NCBI GenBank assembly: GCA_014323675.1 | Contig: JACONN010000006.1 | Location: 310,001-374,000, forward strand | Source: Hormoscilla sp. GM7CHS1pb | GTDB lineage: Bacteria > Cyanobacteriota > Cyanobacteriia > Cyanobacteriales > Desertifilaceae | Length of the DNA: 64,000 nucleotides | Reading direction: 5' to 3' | In this document: piece by piece, positions 1 to 8,956 of the stretch | Position numbering within the stretch: position 1 is the stretch's first letter | Layout of the letters: every line of letters starts with the position of its first letter | The notes under the pieces: model-generated | The model's database searches: none | What the model was told of the DNA's origin: nothing | The model's input: the letters and a program-made list of their open reading frames with translations, nothing else | Translations under genes and position numbers: made by a program

Positions 1-31
1 TCGCCCCGACAGATGGGCCCATAAACAATCA

Positions 32-67
32 ACGGGTTTTGACCACACCCGGTTTTGACCGCACTCC
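32..67. repeat. Tandem GTTTTGACC(A/G)CACCC repeat
   Basis: Two adjacent copies of a GGTTTTGACC-CAC motif. The same motif recurs in both orientations at 8053-8070, 8130-8147 and 8405-8425. Bases 1-158 hold no gene that I recognise; this repeat is the only structure seen upstream of lpxC. Confidence 0.6.
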
Positions 68-158
68 TTCCAAAGAGGTGTAGTTATAGATTGGAGAATC
101 AATGCTTATCAACCAGTAAAATAGTCATAATTTTACCTTTTTAATAGTCAATTTTCCT

Positions 159-1103
159 TTGGGCTTGTCTAAAACCTTGATTTCACGGGGAGTTACTTCA
201 GAAAAATCTGTAGATTTTTTGTTGCACATTTGGGGGATGATGGAAAAATCTGGTGTGGGACTGCATACTGGCGTCTTCACTAAGGTCAGGGTGCTACCAG
301 CAGCAGTAGGAGAGGGGCGCTATTTTGTGCGGGTTGACCTGCCTGGAGCACCGGTAATACCTGCCCGGGTAGAGGCAGTAGTTTCCACAGGCCTGTCTAC
401 TGAACTGGGATGGAAAGATGCGCGCGTGCGGACAGTAGAACATCTCTTAGCAGCACTGGTAGCCCTGGGCGTGCATGATGCCCGGATTGAGATTGACGGT
501 CCAGAACTGCCCCTATTGGATGGTTCCGCAGCTGAATGGGTAGAGGCGCTTGGCGCGTTCCCAGGCCTCCCCAGGGAACGAGTAGGTTCCCTGGCAGAAC
601 CCTGGGCAGTCCAACGAAAGGCCCCCATTGCCAAAATCACAGAACCAGTTTGGGTGCAGCGGGGTGACGCCTTTGTCTGTGCCATGCCAGCTAGCAAAAC
701 TCGTTTCACCTATGGAATTGACTTCTCACTGCCAGCCATTGGCAATCAGTGGCACAGCTGGGAACCAGTCTCAGAGGACTTTGCTACCGAAATTGCACCG
801 GCGAGGACTTTTGGTTTGGCAGATCGAATCCAGCAGCTGCGCGATCGGGGCTTAATCAAAGGTGGTACTCTGGATAATGCTTTAGTTTGTGGTGCCGACG
901 GGTGGCTGAATCCGCCGTTGCGATTTGCCAATGAACCGGTGCGTCATAAACTATTAGACTTAATAGGGGATATGAGTTTGCTGGGAACCATTCCGGTGGC
1001 TCATTACCTGGCCTACAAAGCCAGCCATCAGCTGCATGTCCAACTTGCCAAAAAAATCGCGCAGCGTTGCGAGGCACGAAGCAATCCCAGTCTAATTAAT
1101 TAG
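159..1103 (+). CDS. lpxC: UDP-3-O-acyl-N-acetylglucosamine deacetylase (LpxC)
   Basis: Zinc deacetylase for the committed step of lipid A synthesis: it removes the acetyl group from UDP-3-O-acyl-GlcNAc in the cytoplasm. The family metal site is visible: TVEHLLAAL (E94 general base, H95 ligand), HKLLDLIGD (H263, D267) and the catalytic His in KASHQLH (H290). DGPELPLLDGSA is also typical. First gene of the lpxC-fabZ-lpxA-lpxB order. The start is uncertain. The first 26 residues look unlike the family, and the paired ATGs at 237/240 just before the conserved SGVGLHTG are a good alternative. About 18 residues near 132-150 come from a palindromic repeat (555-611) inserted in frame between conserved blocks. 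Confidence 0.93.
   Translation: MGLSKTLISRGVTSEKSVDFLLHIWGMMEKSGVGLHTGVFTKVRVLPAAVGEGRYFVRVDLPGAPVIPARVEAVVSTGLSTELGWKDARVRTVEHLLAALVALGVHDARIEIDGPELPLLDGSAAEWVEALGAFPGLPRERVGSLAEPWAVQRKAPIAKITEPVWVQRGDAFVCAMPASKTRFTYGIDFSLPAIGNQWHSWEPVSEDFATEIAPARTFGLADRIQQLRDRGLIKGGTLDNALVCGADGWLNPPLRFANEPVRHKLLDLIGDMSLLGTIPVAHYLAYKASHQLHVQLAKKIAQRCEARSNPSLIN
555..611. repeat. Palindromic repeat (CGTTCCC type) in frame inside lpxC
   Basis: CGTTCCCAGG facing CCAGGGAACG, followed by a second half-copy (GTTCCCTGG, CCCTGGG). This is the same family as 6213-6237, 32097-32123, 57833-57857 and others. It is read through as about 18 residues (FPGLPRERVGSLAEPWA region) that I do not expect in LpxC. Confidence 0.75.
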
Positions 1104-1131
1104 GCGGAACATCGCAAATCAAAATCTACTT

Positions 1132-1638
1132 ATGTCCACATTAACCGAAGTTAATACATCCGATTCTGTGAATAATGGGTCACCAGAGAGTCCTGATGCC
1201 AAAGAAAAAAGCGTTATCACTACCGAAGAGATTACCAAACTCCTGCCCCACCGCTATCCTTTTTTGCTGGTAGACCGGATTATTCAATATGTACCGGGCC
1301 AAAAGGCTGTAGGGATTAAAAATGTTACCTGTAATGAACCCCATTTCCAGGGACATTTCCCAGAACGTCCAATCATGCCGGGAGTGCTGATTGTCGAAGC
1401 AATGGCCCAAGTAGGGGGCGTCTTACTGACTCAGCTTCCAGATTGTCCTGGAGGACTATCTATGTTAACTGGTATCGATAAAGCTAAGTTCCGGCGTCCG
1501 GTGGTGCCTGGGGACCAATTAGTTATAACGGCTCAATTACTGAATGTCAAGCGCCGTCGTTTCGGCAAAATGCAATGTCTGGCCCAAGTAGATGGTCGAC
1601 GGGTGGCAGAAGGTGAATTGATGTTTTCGATCGCGTAG
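1132..1638 (+). CDS. fabZ: 3-hydroxyacyl-ACP dehydratase (FabZ)
   Basis: Hot-dog fold dehydratase of type II fatty acid synthesis; it converts (3R)-hydroxyacyl-ACP to trans-2-enoyl-ACP and competes with LpxA for hydroxyacyl-ACP. The conserved block PHFQGHFPERPIMPG holds catalytic His75, and LIVEAMAQ holds Glu89. The N-terminal 28 residues (Ser/Asn/Glu-rich) precede the conserved start near ITKLLPHRYPFLLVD. It lies 28 bp after lpxC. The last codons (FSIA-stop) are supplied by a 31-bp perfect palindrome at 1628-1658, so the repeat sets the C-terminus. Confidence 0.95.
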   Translation: MSTLTEVNTSDSVNNGSPESPDAKEKSVITTEEITKLLPHRYPFLLVDRIIQYVPGQKAVGIKNVTCNEPHFQGHFPERPIMPGVLIVEAMAQVGGVLLTQLPDCPGGLSMLTGIDKAKFRRPVVPGDQLVITAQLLNVKRRRFGKMQCLAQVDGRRVAEGELMFSIA

Positions 1639-1658
1639 CGCTGCGCGCTACGCGATCG
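1628..1658. repeat. Palindrome CGATCGCGTAGCG / CGCTACGCGATCG
   Basis: Near-perfect 31-bp palindrome that contains the fabZ stop codon (1636-1638). Related versions occur in tamB (15943-15972 and about 18281-18308), and similar sequence is seen near 30497. Confidence 0.75.
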
Positions 1659-1739
1659 TGGATTTGGAAAATACGCGATCGTTCATTGCTAATTGTTCCA
1701 TTGTATAGTTCATTCTGATTAGCAATTAGCAATGGGAAT

Positions 1740-2533
1740 ATGGCCACACTGATTCATCCAACTGCTGCGATCCATCCTGGTGCTAAACTGCATCCAACGG
1801 TGCAGGTGGCACCTTATGCTGTGATTGGAGAACATGCTGTAATTGGGGCTGGAACGAGGATCGGGGCCCATGTAACGATCGATGGTTGGACGGAAATTGG
1901 AGAAGGTAACAAAATATTTCCGGGGGCGGCTATTGGTTTAGAACCCCAAGACCTGAAATATGATGGGTCTCTCAGCTTGGTGAAAATTGGCGATCGCAAC
2001 CGCATCCGCGAATACGTGACGATTAACCGGGCGACTCGGGCTGGGGAAATGACGGTAATTGGTAATGGCAATTTGCTGATGGCTTACGTCCACGTGGCCC
2101 ATAATTGCGCGATCGCCGATGAGGTGGCGATCGCCAATTCCGTGGCCTTGGCAGGTCATGTAAAAATTGAGTCGCGGGCGCGCATTGGTGGCATGTTGGG
2201 GATTCATCAATTCGTGCATATTGGCAGGATGGCAATGGTGGGGGGATGAGTCGGATCGATCGGGATGTGCCACCCTATATGCTAGTGGAGGGGAATCCTT
2301 CCCGGGTGCGATCGCTGAATCTGGTGGGACTGAAACGGGCATGTGTGACTGCGGAAGAGTTGGGCCTGCTGAAAAAAGCCTTTGGAATTCTCTATCGTTC
2401 TGGTCTCACTTTGCGTCAAGCCCTAGAACAGCTAGAATTGCTACCAGATAGCGAACAATTACAACACCTGCGCCAGTTCATGCGATCGTCTCTTACTGAA
2501 GGCCGTCGCGGTCCCATTCCCGGAAAAAGATAA
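1740..2533 (+). pseudogene. lpxA: UDP-N-acetylglucosamine acyltransferase (LpxA), frameshifted
   Basis: First enzyme of lipid A synthesis: transfers a 3-hydroxyacyl chain from ACP to UDP-GlcNAc. Left-handed beta-helix hexapeptide repeats run through residues 5-165. The catalytic motif YVHVAHNC (His118, His121) is present. The frame ends at 2249 in MAMVGG and resumes at 2246 as MSRIDRDVPPYMLVEGNPSRV, which is the normal LpxA continuation. Restoring one G to the six-G run at 2241-2246 gives an intact protein of about 264 residues, the usual family length. The stop and the next ATG overlap as ATGA, so coupled translation of two pieces is possible but less likely than a missing base. Confidence 0.9.
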
Positions 2534-2556
2534 GGACTAAAGTCCTGACTACAAAC

Positions 2557-3710
2557 ATGAGGATATTTATCAGTACAGGAGAGGTGTCCGGGGATCTGCA
2601 AGGGGCGCTGTTGATAGAGGCGCTGAAACTCGCTGTGGCAGCAGAGTACAGACTGGAGATTATCGCGCTGGGGGGCGATCGCATGGCCTCTGCGGGGGCC
2701 CAGCTGTTAGGTAACACGACGGCCATTGGTTCTGTGGGCATTTGGAATCTCTGCCCTATGTTTTGCCGACGTTTCTGCTACAGCAGAAAGCTAAGCAATA
2801 CCTGCGCCAAAATCCTCCCGATCTAGTGGTGTTGCTTGACTATCCTGGGCCTAATCTCAGTATTGGTGCTTTCTGTCGTCGCTATCTGCCCCAATTACCC
2901 ATAGTTTACTACATTGCGCCTCAGACTTGGGTATGGTCTGCACACGGCTACGCCTACCGGAAAACTGCGCAAATTGTTAAAATTACCGACTTACTATTAG
3001 CTGTTTTCCCAGAAGAAGGGCGTTATTTTGCCGAACATGGGGCCAAGGTGACTTGGGTGGGTCATCCTTTAATAGATAGAATGGAAACATTTCCGTCTCG
3101 CAGTCAGGCCCGGACTGCTTTGGGAATTGACCCTGGAAAAAAGGCGATCGCCCTCATTCCTGCTTCCCGCCGCCAAGAGTTAAAATATTTGATGCCCGCG
3201 ATCTTCGCTGCTGCTAAAATTATCCAGTCTCAACTTCCCGATGTTCATTTTTGGATTCCTCTGTCTAGAGAAGAATTTAGAGAACCCATTCAACGGGCGA
3301 TCGGCCATTACGGTCTTCAGGCTACGATTAGCAGTCAGACTGAAGAAGTATTGGCAGCAGCTGACTTGGCAATTACGAAGTCCGGTACTGTTAATTTAGA
3401 AATTGCTCTCTTGGATGTCCCCCAGGTAGTTATTTACCGCGTTAGTCCGATAACAGCTTTTATTGCTCGCAAATTGCTAAAATTTTCCATTCCTTTTATG
3501 TCCCCGCCTAACTTGGTGGATATGAAGCAAATTGTGCCAGAATTTCTCCAAGAGGAAGCTACTCCAGAGGCGATCGTTTCGGCAGGAATGGACTTGCTAG
3601 CTAACCCAGTCCGACAGCAAATGCTAGCAGACTATCAGCAAATGCGCCAGTCTTTGGGAGAACCGGGAGTGGCCGATCGGACGGCGATCGCCATCCTCGG
3701 ACTGCTGTGA
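2557..3710 (+). pseudogene. lpxB: Lipid-A-disaccharide synthase (LpxB), frameshifted
   Basis: GT19 glycosyltransferase at the inner membrane; it joins UDP-diacylglucosamine and lipid X into the lipid A disaccharide. The N-terminal IFISTGEVSGDLQGALL is diagnostic, and later motifs include YYIAPQTWVWS, VGHPLID, LIPASRRQE and AITKSGTVNLEIALLDVPQVV. The first frame (2557-2826) loses homology after GSVGIW and the second (from about 2742) continues with ESLPYVLPT. Adding one T near 2740 would give the expected GSVGILESLPYVLPT and a protein of about 384 residues. The 23-bp gap after lpxA carries a GGACTAAAGTCC palindrome of the family that forms the array at 51049-51358. Confidence 0.9.
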
Positions 3711-3808
3711 TAATTTGCCATCTCTAAGTAGGTGTGCATTAGTAAACTGCTGAATGTAAAGTTTTGTAAAGTGGGAGGGGGGTTCCAAGGCAGAGCCTCG
3801 GAACCAAG

Positions 3809-3927
3809 GGGTGCATCCCACTTTCGCAAGGGCGAAGCCTGAGGAGAGTCTATCTGTAAACTTATGTCATAATTTGCGCAAGAATGCCAGTCGCCCCTCC
3901 TTCTTCTTTGCAAATCTGCGGTGTACC
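3809..3927. mobile_element. MITE related to the ISKra4-like element, degenerate copy 1
   Basis: Begins with GGGTGCATCCCACTTTCGC and shares a long nearly identical block (TTATGTCATAATTTGCGCAA through CTTCTTTGCAAATCTG) with the intact copy at 29876-30043. The right terminal repeat has decayed to GCGGTGTACCC. It has no transposase. The terminal sequence matches the full element at 19681-21247. Confidence 0.75.
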
Positions 3928-3930
3928 CGA

Positions 3931-4133
3931 ATTGACTTATTCTTGGCAAAAGTAAGCTTAATGTCAGAGAGAATTGACTTATTCTCGCCAAGACTAAGCC
4001 TATTGGGGGCGAAAATAGACTTATTCTAGGTCGGAATGGATCTATTCTGGATCGGAATAGACTTATTCTCGGTCGGAATAGACTTATTCTCGGTCGGAAT
4101 AGACTTATTCTCGGTCGGAATGGACTTATTCTT
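3931..4133. repeat. 21-bp tandem repeat array
   Basis: Unit GACTTATTCTCGGTCGGAATA. Six adjacent copies lie at about 4016-4133, three of them essentially identical, with two looser copies at 3931 and 3973. The unit is exactly seven codons (for example IDLFSVG). No start site or recognisable domain suggests a gene. Confidence 0.8.
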
Positions 4134-4458
4134 CACCCCCAACCCCCAACCTGCCTTGGCCAGCGCATCCTCGGAGAGCAGTTGCGACATGCTATGTGGG
4201 GTTGTTCTGCAATAGTGGGGGCCTAAGGGTTGCGGTTTATTTTATCGCTCTTGTGGCTATTGTAGCGCTCCTCCAGCCCGATCTACTTATGAGGCGTGAG
4301 CGCAGCATCCGAGACAACGAACCACCGGTAAGTAGGCAAAGGTTTACAGACTTGTAGGATTTGTGGATACCTGAAGCTTCTGTAAAATGCGAGGGAGTAC
4401 CGGTGGTTTGGGTATCAGTTCCTGGGTGCGGCTCATTTGTAGTTGATAGAGTAGAGCA

Positions 4459-4691
4459 GGGTGCATCTCACTTTTGTAATGTAGCCCTTAAGGCGGGTAT
4501 GGAACGTGTAGCCGGGCCCATCGTTCCCACGGCTCTGCCGCCGTCTGGAGCATGCTCTTGTCCTGAAGGACATGCGCTGCGCGCCACATCGCGCAGCGTG
4601 GCGGCAGCCATGCGCAGCGCCATCTGCATGCTCCAGACCGCGGCCTGGTGGGAACGGGTTCGGGCGGCGAGGCAAATATGCGGTGTACCCG
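4459..4691. repeat. MITE-like unit filled with nested palindromes
   Basis: Starts GGGTGCATCTCACTTTTG and ends GCGGTGTACCC, like the MITE at 3809-3927. Its interior (4523-4667) is a set of palindromes inside one another: GTTCCCACGG/TGGGAACGGG outside, GTCTGGAGCATG/CATGCTCCAGAC next, then GCGCAGC and TCCTGAAGGA stems. The long reading frames here on both strands follow from the palindromy and are not called as genes. Nothing else gene-like is seen in 4134-4857. Confidence 0.65.
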
Positions 4692-4857
4692 TTAAAATGA
4701 CTCTATCCCTCTCCCAGAAAGAGGTTCAGCTATGTTTACATTCCAACTTCACAAACTGCGAACTGGTACGTACATTTACCGTTCCGGAAAAATCGGAAAC
4801 TGATAACTAGCACCTATTGGGCCTGGTACGTGCTTATTATCTCTTATGCGATCGCCT

Positions 4858-5601
4858 TTAGGAGAGTTCTCCATCATTTGACAAATTTTTCATCGGATAA
4901 AACCGTTTCGTTTCTGGAGAATATTGCCACGCCACCCCCTTTGGATCTAGGTTGCAACTCCATTCATCAAAATTGGCATTTAGTTTTCTCTTGCTGACCG
5001 TGCTGGAATGAACCTGCAACCGCTTTGCTAACTGAGATTGATTCAGGGGTAACTTGGCAATTTCCTGATTTTTATCCCGGATCTCTTCACCAGAATCTTT
5101 GGGCCGATCTCTGTTAACAGATACAGCAGGATTGTCCTTTAACTGCCGTCGAATTTCTGTTGATTTGGGCAGTGGTTTTTCTAAAGGTTCTTGGGCGACC
5201 ACGTTAACATCGATCGCGCTGGCCGCTCTCGCCGTGGTAAATAAATATAAGATCCCTCCCTGTTGATTCACCTCTAATTCTGCCGCAAATTCTTGGGCAC
5301 GCTGTTCCAGATAAGTCGCTGCTGCTTGGGCAGAAATATTGGCTTTCATTGCTAAATCTAACGCTGTGATATAACCATTATTTTCCTGGATTAACTGATA
5401 AAATAATTCTTTTAAGTACGCTTGTTGGCTTTGCTTTCTTTGCTGGTAAAAAGTCCATATTGTCCAGGCTCCGATCGCCATTACTCCCAACTCGATCGTC
5501 CGCCATGCTGTCGCGATCGTCCCTAAGACCATTACTATCAATATCAGCATTACTAGATAAAATTGCGGGGTTTTGGCAATGGCTTCGTTTTCTTTATTCA
5601 T
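4858..5601 (-). CDS. Membrane-anchored winged-helix/HTH protein, unknown function
   Basis: A 247-residue protein I cannot name. Visible parts: two hydrophobic segments (about residues 13-32 and 35-50); a basic stretch; a likely winged-helix segment at about 60-125 (LKELFYQLIQENNGYITALDLA, then AATYLEQRAQEFAAELEV and a GGILYLF wing); a charged linker; and a second helix-turn-helix at 185-210 (LNQSQLAKRLQVHSSTVSKRK). The C-terminal WSCNLDPKGVAWQYSPETKRFYP looks like a small conserved tail. The layout suggests a membrane-tethered DNA- or protein-binding regulator. It stands alone, with repeats on both sides. Confidence 0.7.
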   Translation of the reverse strand: MNKENEAIAKTPQFYLVMLILIVMVLGTIATAWRTIELGVMAIGAWTIWTFYQQRKQSQQAYLKELFYQLIQENNGYITALDLAMKANISAQAAATYLEQRAQEFAAELEVNQQGGILYLFTTARAASAIDVNVVAQEPLEKPLPKSTEIRRQLKDNPAVSVNRDRPKDSGEEIRDKNQEIAKLPLNQSQLAKRLQVHSSTVSKRKLNANFDEWSCNLDPKGVAWQYSPETKRFYPMKNLSNDGELS

Positions 5602-5629
5602 GCATTCCTTTTACTCCTATTAAGTCTCG

Positions 5630-5850
5630 TTACCCCCCCAGAGGGTTCAAACCCCCGCGTTCCCAAGAGTCGCCAGTGGGAACTTGGTATGAGTCGGTTA
5701 AAACCGACAACAATATTCTCTCATTGGCAGGGAGACCCTGTCAATGGGACAGAGGCTCCCGCCTCGGAGTCAATTTCACTCACCGCCAGTCGTTTATTGA
5801 GACCTGGAGGCAGAGCCTCAACCCGGTCACTAGAGAGTTTGTCAGTGTAG
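5630..5850. repeat. Cluster of short palindromic repeats
   Basis: Contains GGGTTCAAACCC, GGCAGGGAGACCCTGTCAATG and GAGGCTCCCGCCTC/GAGGCAGAGCCTC units of the dispersed families. It fills the gap between the divergent genes ending at 5601 and starting at 5881. No gene is seen in it. Confidence 0.55.
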
Positions 5851-5880
5851 ACTAGCTAAAATCTTATCATCTCAAATATT

Positions 5881-6335
5881 ATGACACGGAATAATTCCCG
5901 CGATCGAGCCTTGAAAACCCTACGACTTGCGATCCTGATTAGCTTGCTGGTCATTACTCCTTTAGGCTTTGCGAGCAAATTGTACCGAGGACCGCTGGAC
6001 CTGTGGTTCAATAACTATGCTGGCGGTCTCCTCTACGAAATATTTTGGATACTGTTAATTGTGCTGTTCTGGCCCAAAGCCTCACCCTTGCGGGTCTCCC
6101 TAGGCGTCTTTCTGGTAACATGCTTCCTAGAATGTCTCCAACTCTGGCACCCGCCCTTTTTAGAAGCAATTAGATCCACCTTTATGGGTCGGGCCCTGCT
6201 GGGTACCACCCTCGTTCCCAGGCTCTGCCTGGGAACGCAAGGTGGGACTTTCCTTACTACATTATCGGATGTACTCTCGGTTGGCTGTGGCTACTGTACG
6301 TGAAAAGACAAGTAAGACGCAAGATTTTAGGTTAA
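5881..6335 (+). pseudogene. DUF2809-like small membrane protein disrupted by a repeat
   Basis: The start MTRNNSRDRALKTLRLAILI leads into hydrophobic segments and the run GFASKLYRGPLDLWFNNYAG, which I associate with the DUF2809 family; function unknown, inner membrane. After GRALLGTT the frame runs into a palindrome (6213-6237) and terminates at 6303 with an unrelated tail. The proper C-terminus, WDFPYYIIGCTLGWLWLLYV, follows from 6243 to the stop at 6335 in another frame. The repeat inserted between two conserved halves. The net shift may be real inactivation or a one-base error. Confidence 0.7.
6213..6237. repeat. Palindromic repeat CGTTCCCAGG/CCTGGGAACG in the DUF2809-like gene
   Basis: Perfect 25-bp stem-loop (loop CTCTG). 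Same family as 555-611, 57833-57857, 58298-58322 and 60888-60912. Confidence 0.8.
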
Positions 6336-7998
6336 GGGATTTGATTTAGATCGATCTGTTTCTTCTCGATCGTCCCATCACCCCTACCAGTAGCGCCGAA
6401 TAGATCGTACTTGATGGATAACTCACCCTCATCCGTTTCCTTTACCCGGACAATGCCGAAATTATTCCGCCGACAAAGATATAATTTCTGGAACTGGTAA
6501 GGAACATTTCCGGGTAATGTGCCCAGATTACCACGTTCTTTTACCAGCATTTCTAAAATACGACGGGCAAATTTATTGATAGTAGCATGGGTAATGGGGC
6601 TAGAAGTGAGCTGGAACACTCGGGCGGCAGGAAAGTCCGGATGGGAAACCTTAAAAGCTGCACCCAGGTGAACGTCGCCGCTGAGAAAAATTACTGGGCG
6701 CTGAGTTTCCTGGGAAAATTGAAATACTGTGCCCAGGAGTTTATTTCTCTCCTCCCAATGGGCTTCATGTTCCCAATTATCCCGCATATCGTCAGTCACC
6801 ATCATATATGGAATATCAAATTGATTGATAATAAAACTGTTTAAGTGAACTACTGGCGTCGGTGAGACGATAAACAAAACGCGGGAGTCCCCCTGATACT
6901 GGCGTGAGATCCAATGAGTCAAGCGTTCCCACTGCTGTTCTCCAAGATCCGCAATGAGTCCCGATTGAAATCCCGATGTCCTCTCATGTCCAGCACGTAG
7001 AACGCACTGCACCCGCAGTTAAATTCATAGTCAAATTGCTCTATAGTATCATCAGTAGGAGGATTGTGGGAATGTTCGTATTCATAATAAACTTGCTTGG
7101 CTGCTTGGAACATCTCCTGAGTAAGTGCCAGGTGATATTCTCTTTCTTCCTCATTTAAGGTCGCATCCACCTGGGCTACCAGTTCCTTCTCGGTAAAGGA
7201 ACCCCAACCATCCATAATCTCATGATCGTCCCAGATCATGTAACAGGGAAAACTGCGCAAAACTCGGCGCACGGGCAGCACTCCCCAGTAGCCCCGGAAG
7301 AGGTCCCGATACCAATAAATCATATCATAGCGATTGGGCATCTGGTCTTTCACTTGCCGCAACCAACTCCAGACATTTAACTGTAAATTTCCATCTACAT
7401 ACATCTGATCGCCAGCGCCGATAATGAAACGGGCCTGCACGTCTGATAGTTCTTGGTAAAACAGATCCCACATTTCCATGTTGACTAATTTCCGCCCATC
7501 ATAGGGCATGTGGCAACTGTAAAGCCCGAAGTTGAATTCATTGGTATGTTCGGGAAATGTCTGCACGGATAGCTTGTCTTCATGGCCCAATATCCAGGGG
7601 TTTTCGCTGTTAGTCTGCAACAAACAATAATAATAGCGACTGTCCGGTTGCAGACCTTCCAGATCTACGACCTTGGTGATATCATAGCCAGAGTCAAATT
7701 CCAGGGGATAGATTCTTTCCGTAGGAATCTCTTGAGTTTCCCCTGCATCTGTTGATAATAAGAAGGTATAGGATTGCTCGTCAGAGGCAGTAATTTCTGG
7801 TGTACCATGGGTGGGAATGGGATTAGACGCCACCACTAGCCAGTAATCTCCGGGTCTGTCTGCCCGCAACCACAGACGCACGCTGTCGGCAGTTGTATGT
7901 CCGATAATACTGGCATAATCAAGCCGGGGATTGGGCCAAGGCCGTTCTTCGGGATGGTAAAAGTTGATATCGCTCAAGGTTAACCTCTGGTTTTGCAA
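6332..7998 (-). pseudogene. PhoD-like metallophosphatase, frameshifted
   Basis: Alkaline-phosphatase D-type metallophosphatase. Motifs in order: IGAGDQMYVDG, YMIWDDHEIMDGWG, FYVLDMRGHRDFNRDS, and in the second frame VIFLSGDVHLGA. The N-terminal part resembles the Fn3-like domain of the family. No signal peptide is seen, so a cytoplasmic or non-Sec location is likely. The first frame (7998 to 6919) ends in ILENSSGNA; the continuation GEQQWERLTHWISRQYQGDS lies in the next frame down to 6332. One missing base near the CC at 6942-6943 explains the break. Restored length is about 555 residues. Confidence 0.8.
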
Positions 7999-8039
7999 GT
8001 CCTACAACTTCTTTATATAACACCTTGCTGCTGGAGAAA

Positions 8040-8427
8040 AGCCCCAAATGTAGGGGTGTGGTCAAAACCAGTTGGTAAAAAAATATCACACCCGCGAATG
8101 GTGGGCACCGCCCACCCTACTAATGCAACGACTTTTGACCACACCCAGCCCGCGCAGGAAGGTTGCCCTCGCAGCGGAGGGGGCATTGGGGATCTGGCGC
8201 CAGGCTGCAAACTCCGCCTGTGCGAAAAATCGCTCCGGAGATTGCTTTGTTCCTGTAGCCGGACCCCCCGTTCCCACGGCTGCTCTCCTCTGCTCTCCTC
8301 TGCGCTTTTGCTGCGCTAAAATCGGGATGCGCTGCGTGCGCCTCAGCGCGAACGCTCCGGGATGCGCTGCCTGGGAACGGGTTCGGGCGGGGAGGTCTCC
8401 TATCAACGGGTTTTGACCGCACCCCAT
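8040..8427. repeat. Compound repeat block downstream of the phosphatase gene
   Basis: Bounded by inverted copies of GTGTGGTCAAAA and TTTTGACC(A/G)CACCCC. Inside are GTGGGCACCGCCCAC, CCGTTCCCACGG...CTGGGAACGGG and GCGCTGCG stems. Long overlapping reading frames occur on both strands here because the DNA is palindromic; none is called as a gene. Confidence 0.6.
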
Positions 8428-8584
8428 AACTCGTGGGTTGTTGGTGAAAACTGTCGATTAAGATATGCTCTCGGATTCAAGGATCAGGCTTTGATCGAGG
8501 GTGCAGTAAGCGAAGATGCCACCCGTACTACTGCTCCGGCAATTCTAGAGCACATGCAATCCTTCGACCTGCTGTAAAACCTTA

Positions 8585-8725
8585 TTCCTCTCCTTCCCGG
8601 GCGCAGCCTGGGAACGCACATTTGAAGATCCTCCTCCAGACAGATGCCAGCTCTGTTCCTCCTTCCCGGGCGCAGCCTGAGAACGCACAGAAATATCTGC
8701 CTCCAGACCGATGCCAGATATCTCT
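8585..8725. repeat. Two tandem copies of a 70-75 bp repeat
   Basis: CTCCTTCCCGGGCGCAGCCT-GAACGCAC followed by CCTCCAGAC-GATGCCAG occurs twice in a row. Each copy contains a CGGGCGCAGCCTG hairpin. Just upstream (8430-8577) is a short open frame ending HMQSFDLL that may be a gene remnant I do not recognise. Confidence 0.6.
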
Positions 8726-8821
8726 TTCATTGGCTAGGCTAATGAATAGCAGGTGCGAAACGCTGATCTGAGCTGATATGATATGATCTGAGCGGTAAAG
8801 AAACCAATAAGGAGAAAAGAA

Positions 8822-8941
8822 ATGTTGCTCAATGCAGTTGATTATGCAGCCCTAAGGGCTCTCTCTGACAGCACTGATGGGGATAATTGGAGGAAGAAGT
8901 GGGATGTCAGCAGCCCGACTAACCCCAAGCTACTGCTATAA
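8822..8941 (+). pseudogene. N-terminal fragment of a leucine-rich-repeat type protein
   Basis: A 39-codon frame with a strong ribosome binding site (AAGGAG, 7 bp upstream). The peptide YAALRALSDSTDGDNWRKKW resembles the N-terminal cap of bacterial leucine-rich-repeat proteins (ALxxLYxxTDGxNW). It stops at TAA 8939-8941, seven bases before the target duplication of the insertion sequence. The rest of the gene is absent, so this is probably a remnant. Confidence 0.5.
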
Positions 8942-8956
8942 CTACTGTCCTCTAAC

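Noticed and set aside
320..709. 129-codon minus-strand frame in lpxC
   Set aside because: Shadow of the lpxC frame with low-complexity composition.
2246..2533. Separate second gene after a short lpxA
   Set aside because: The ATGA overlap looks like coupling, but both parts are one LpxA and a single G restores the protein.
4361..4810. 149-codon open frame
   Set aside because: It runs through a MITE and stacked palindromes; long frames on both strands follow from the inverted symmetry, and the peptide has no protein-like pattern.
5640..5675. tRNA-like GGGTTCAAACCC
   Set aside because: No acceptor stem or anticodon arm could be built around it; it is part of a palindromic repeat.
8013..8427. 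Several overlapping 65-114 codon frames on both strands
   Set aside because: All lie in one compound palindromic repeat block and have no start-site or domain support.
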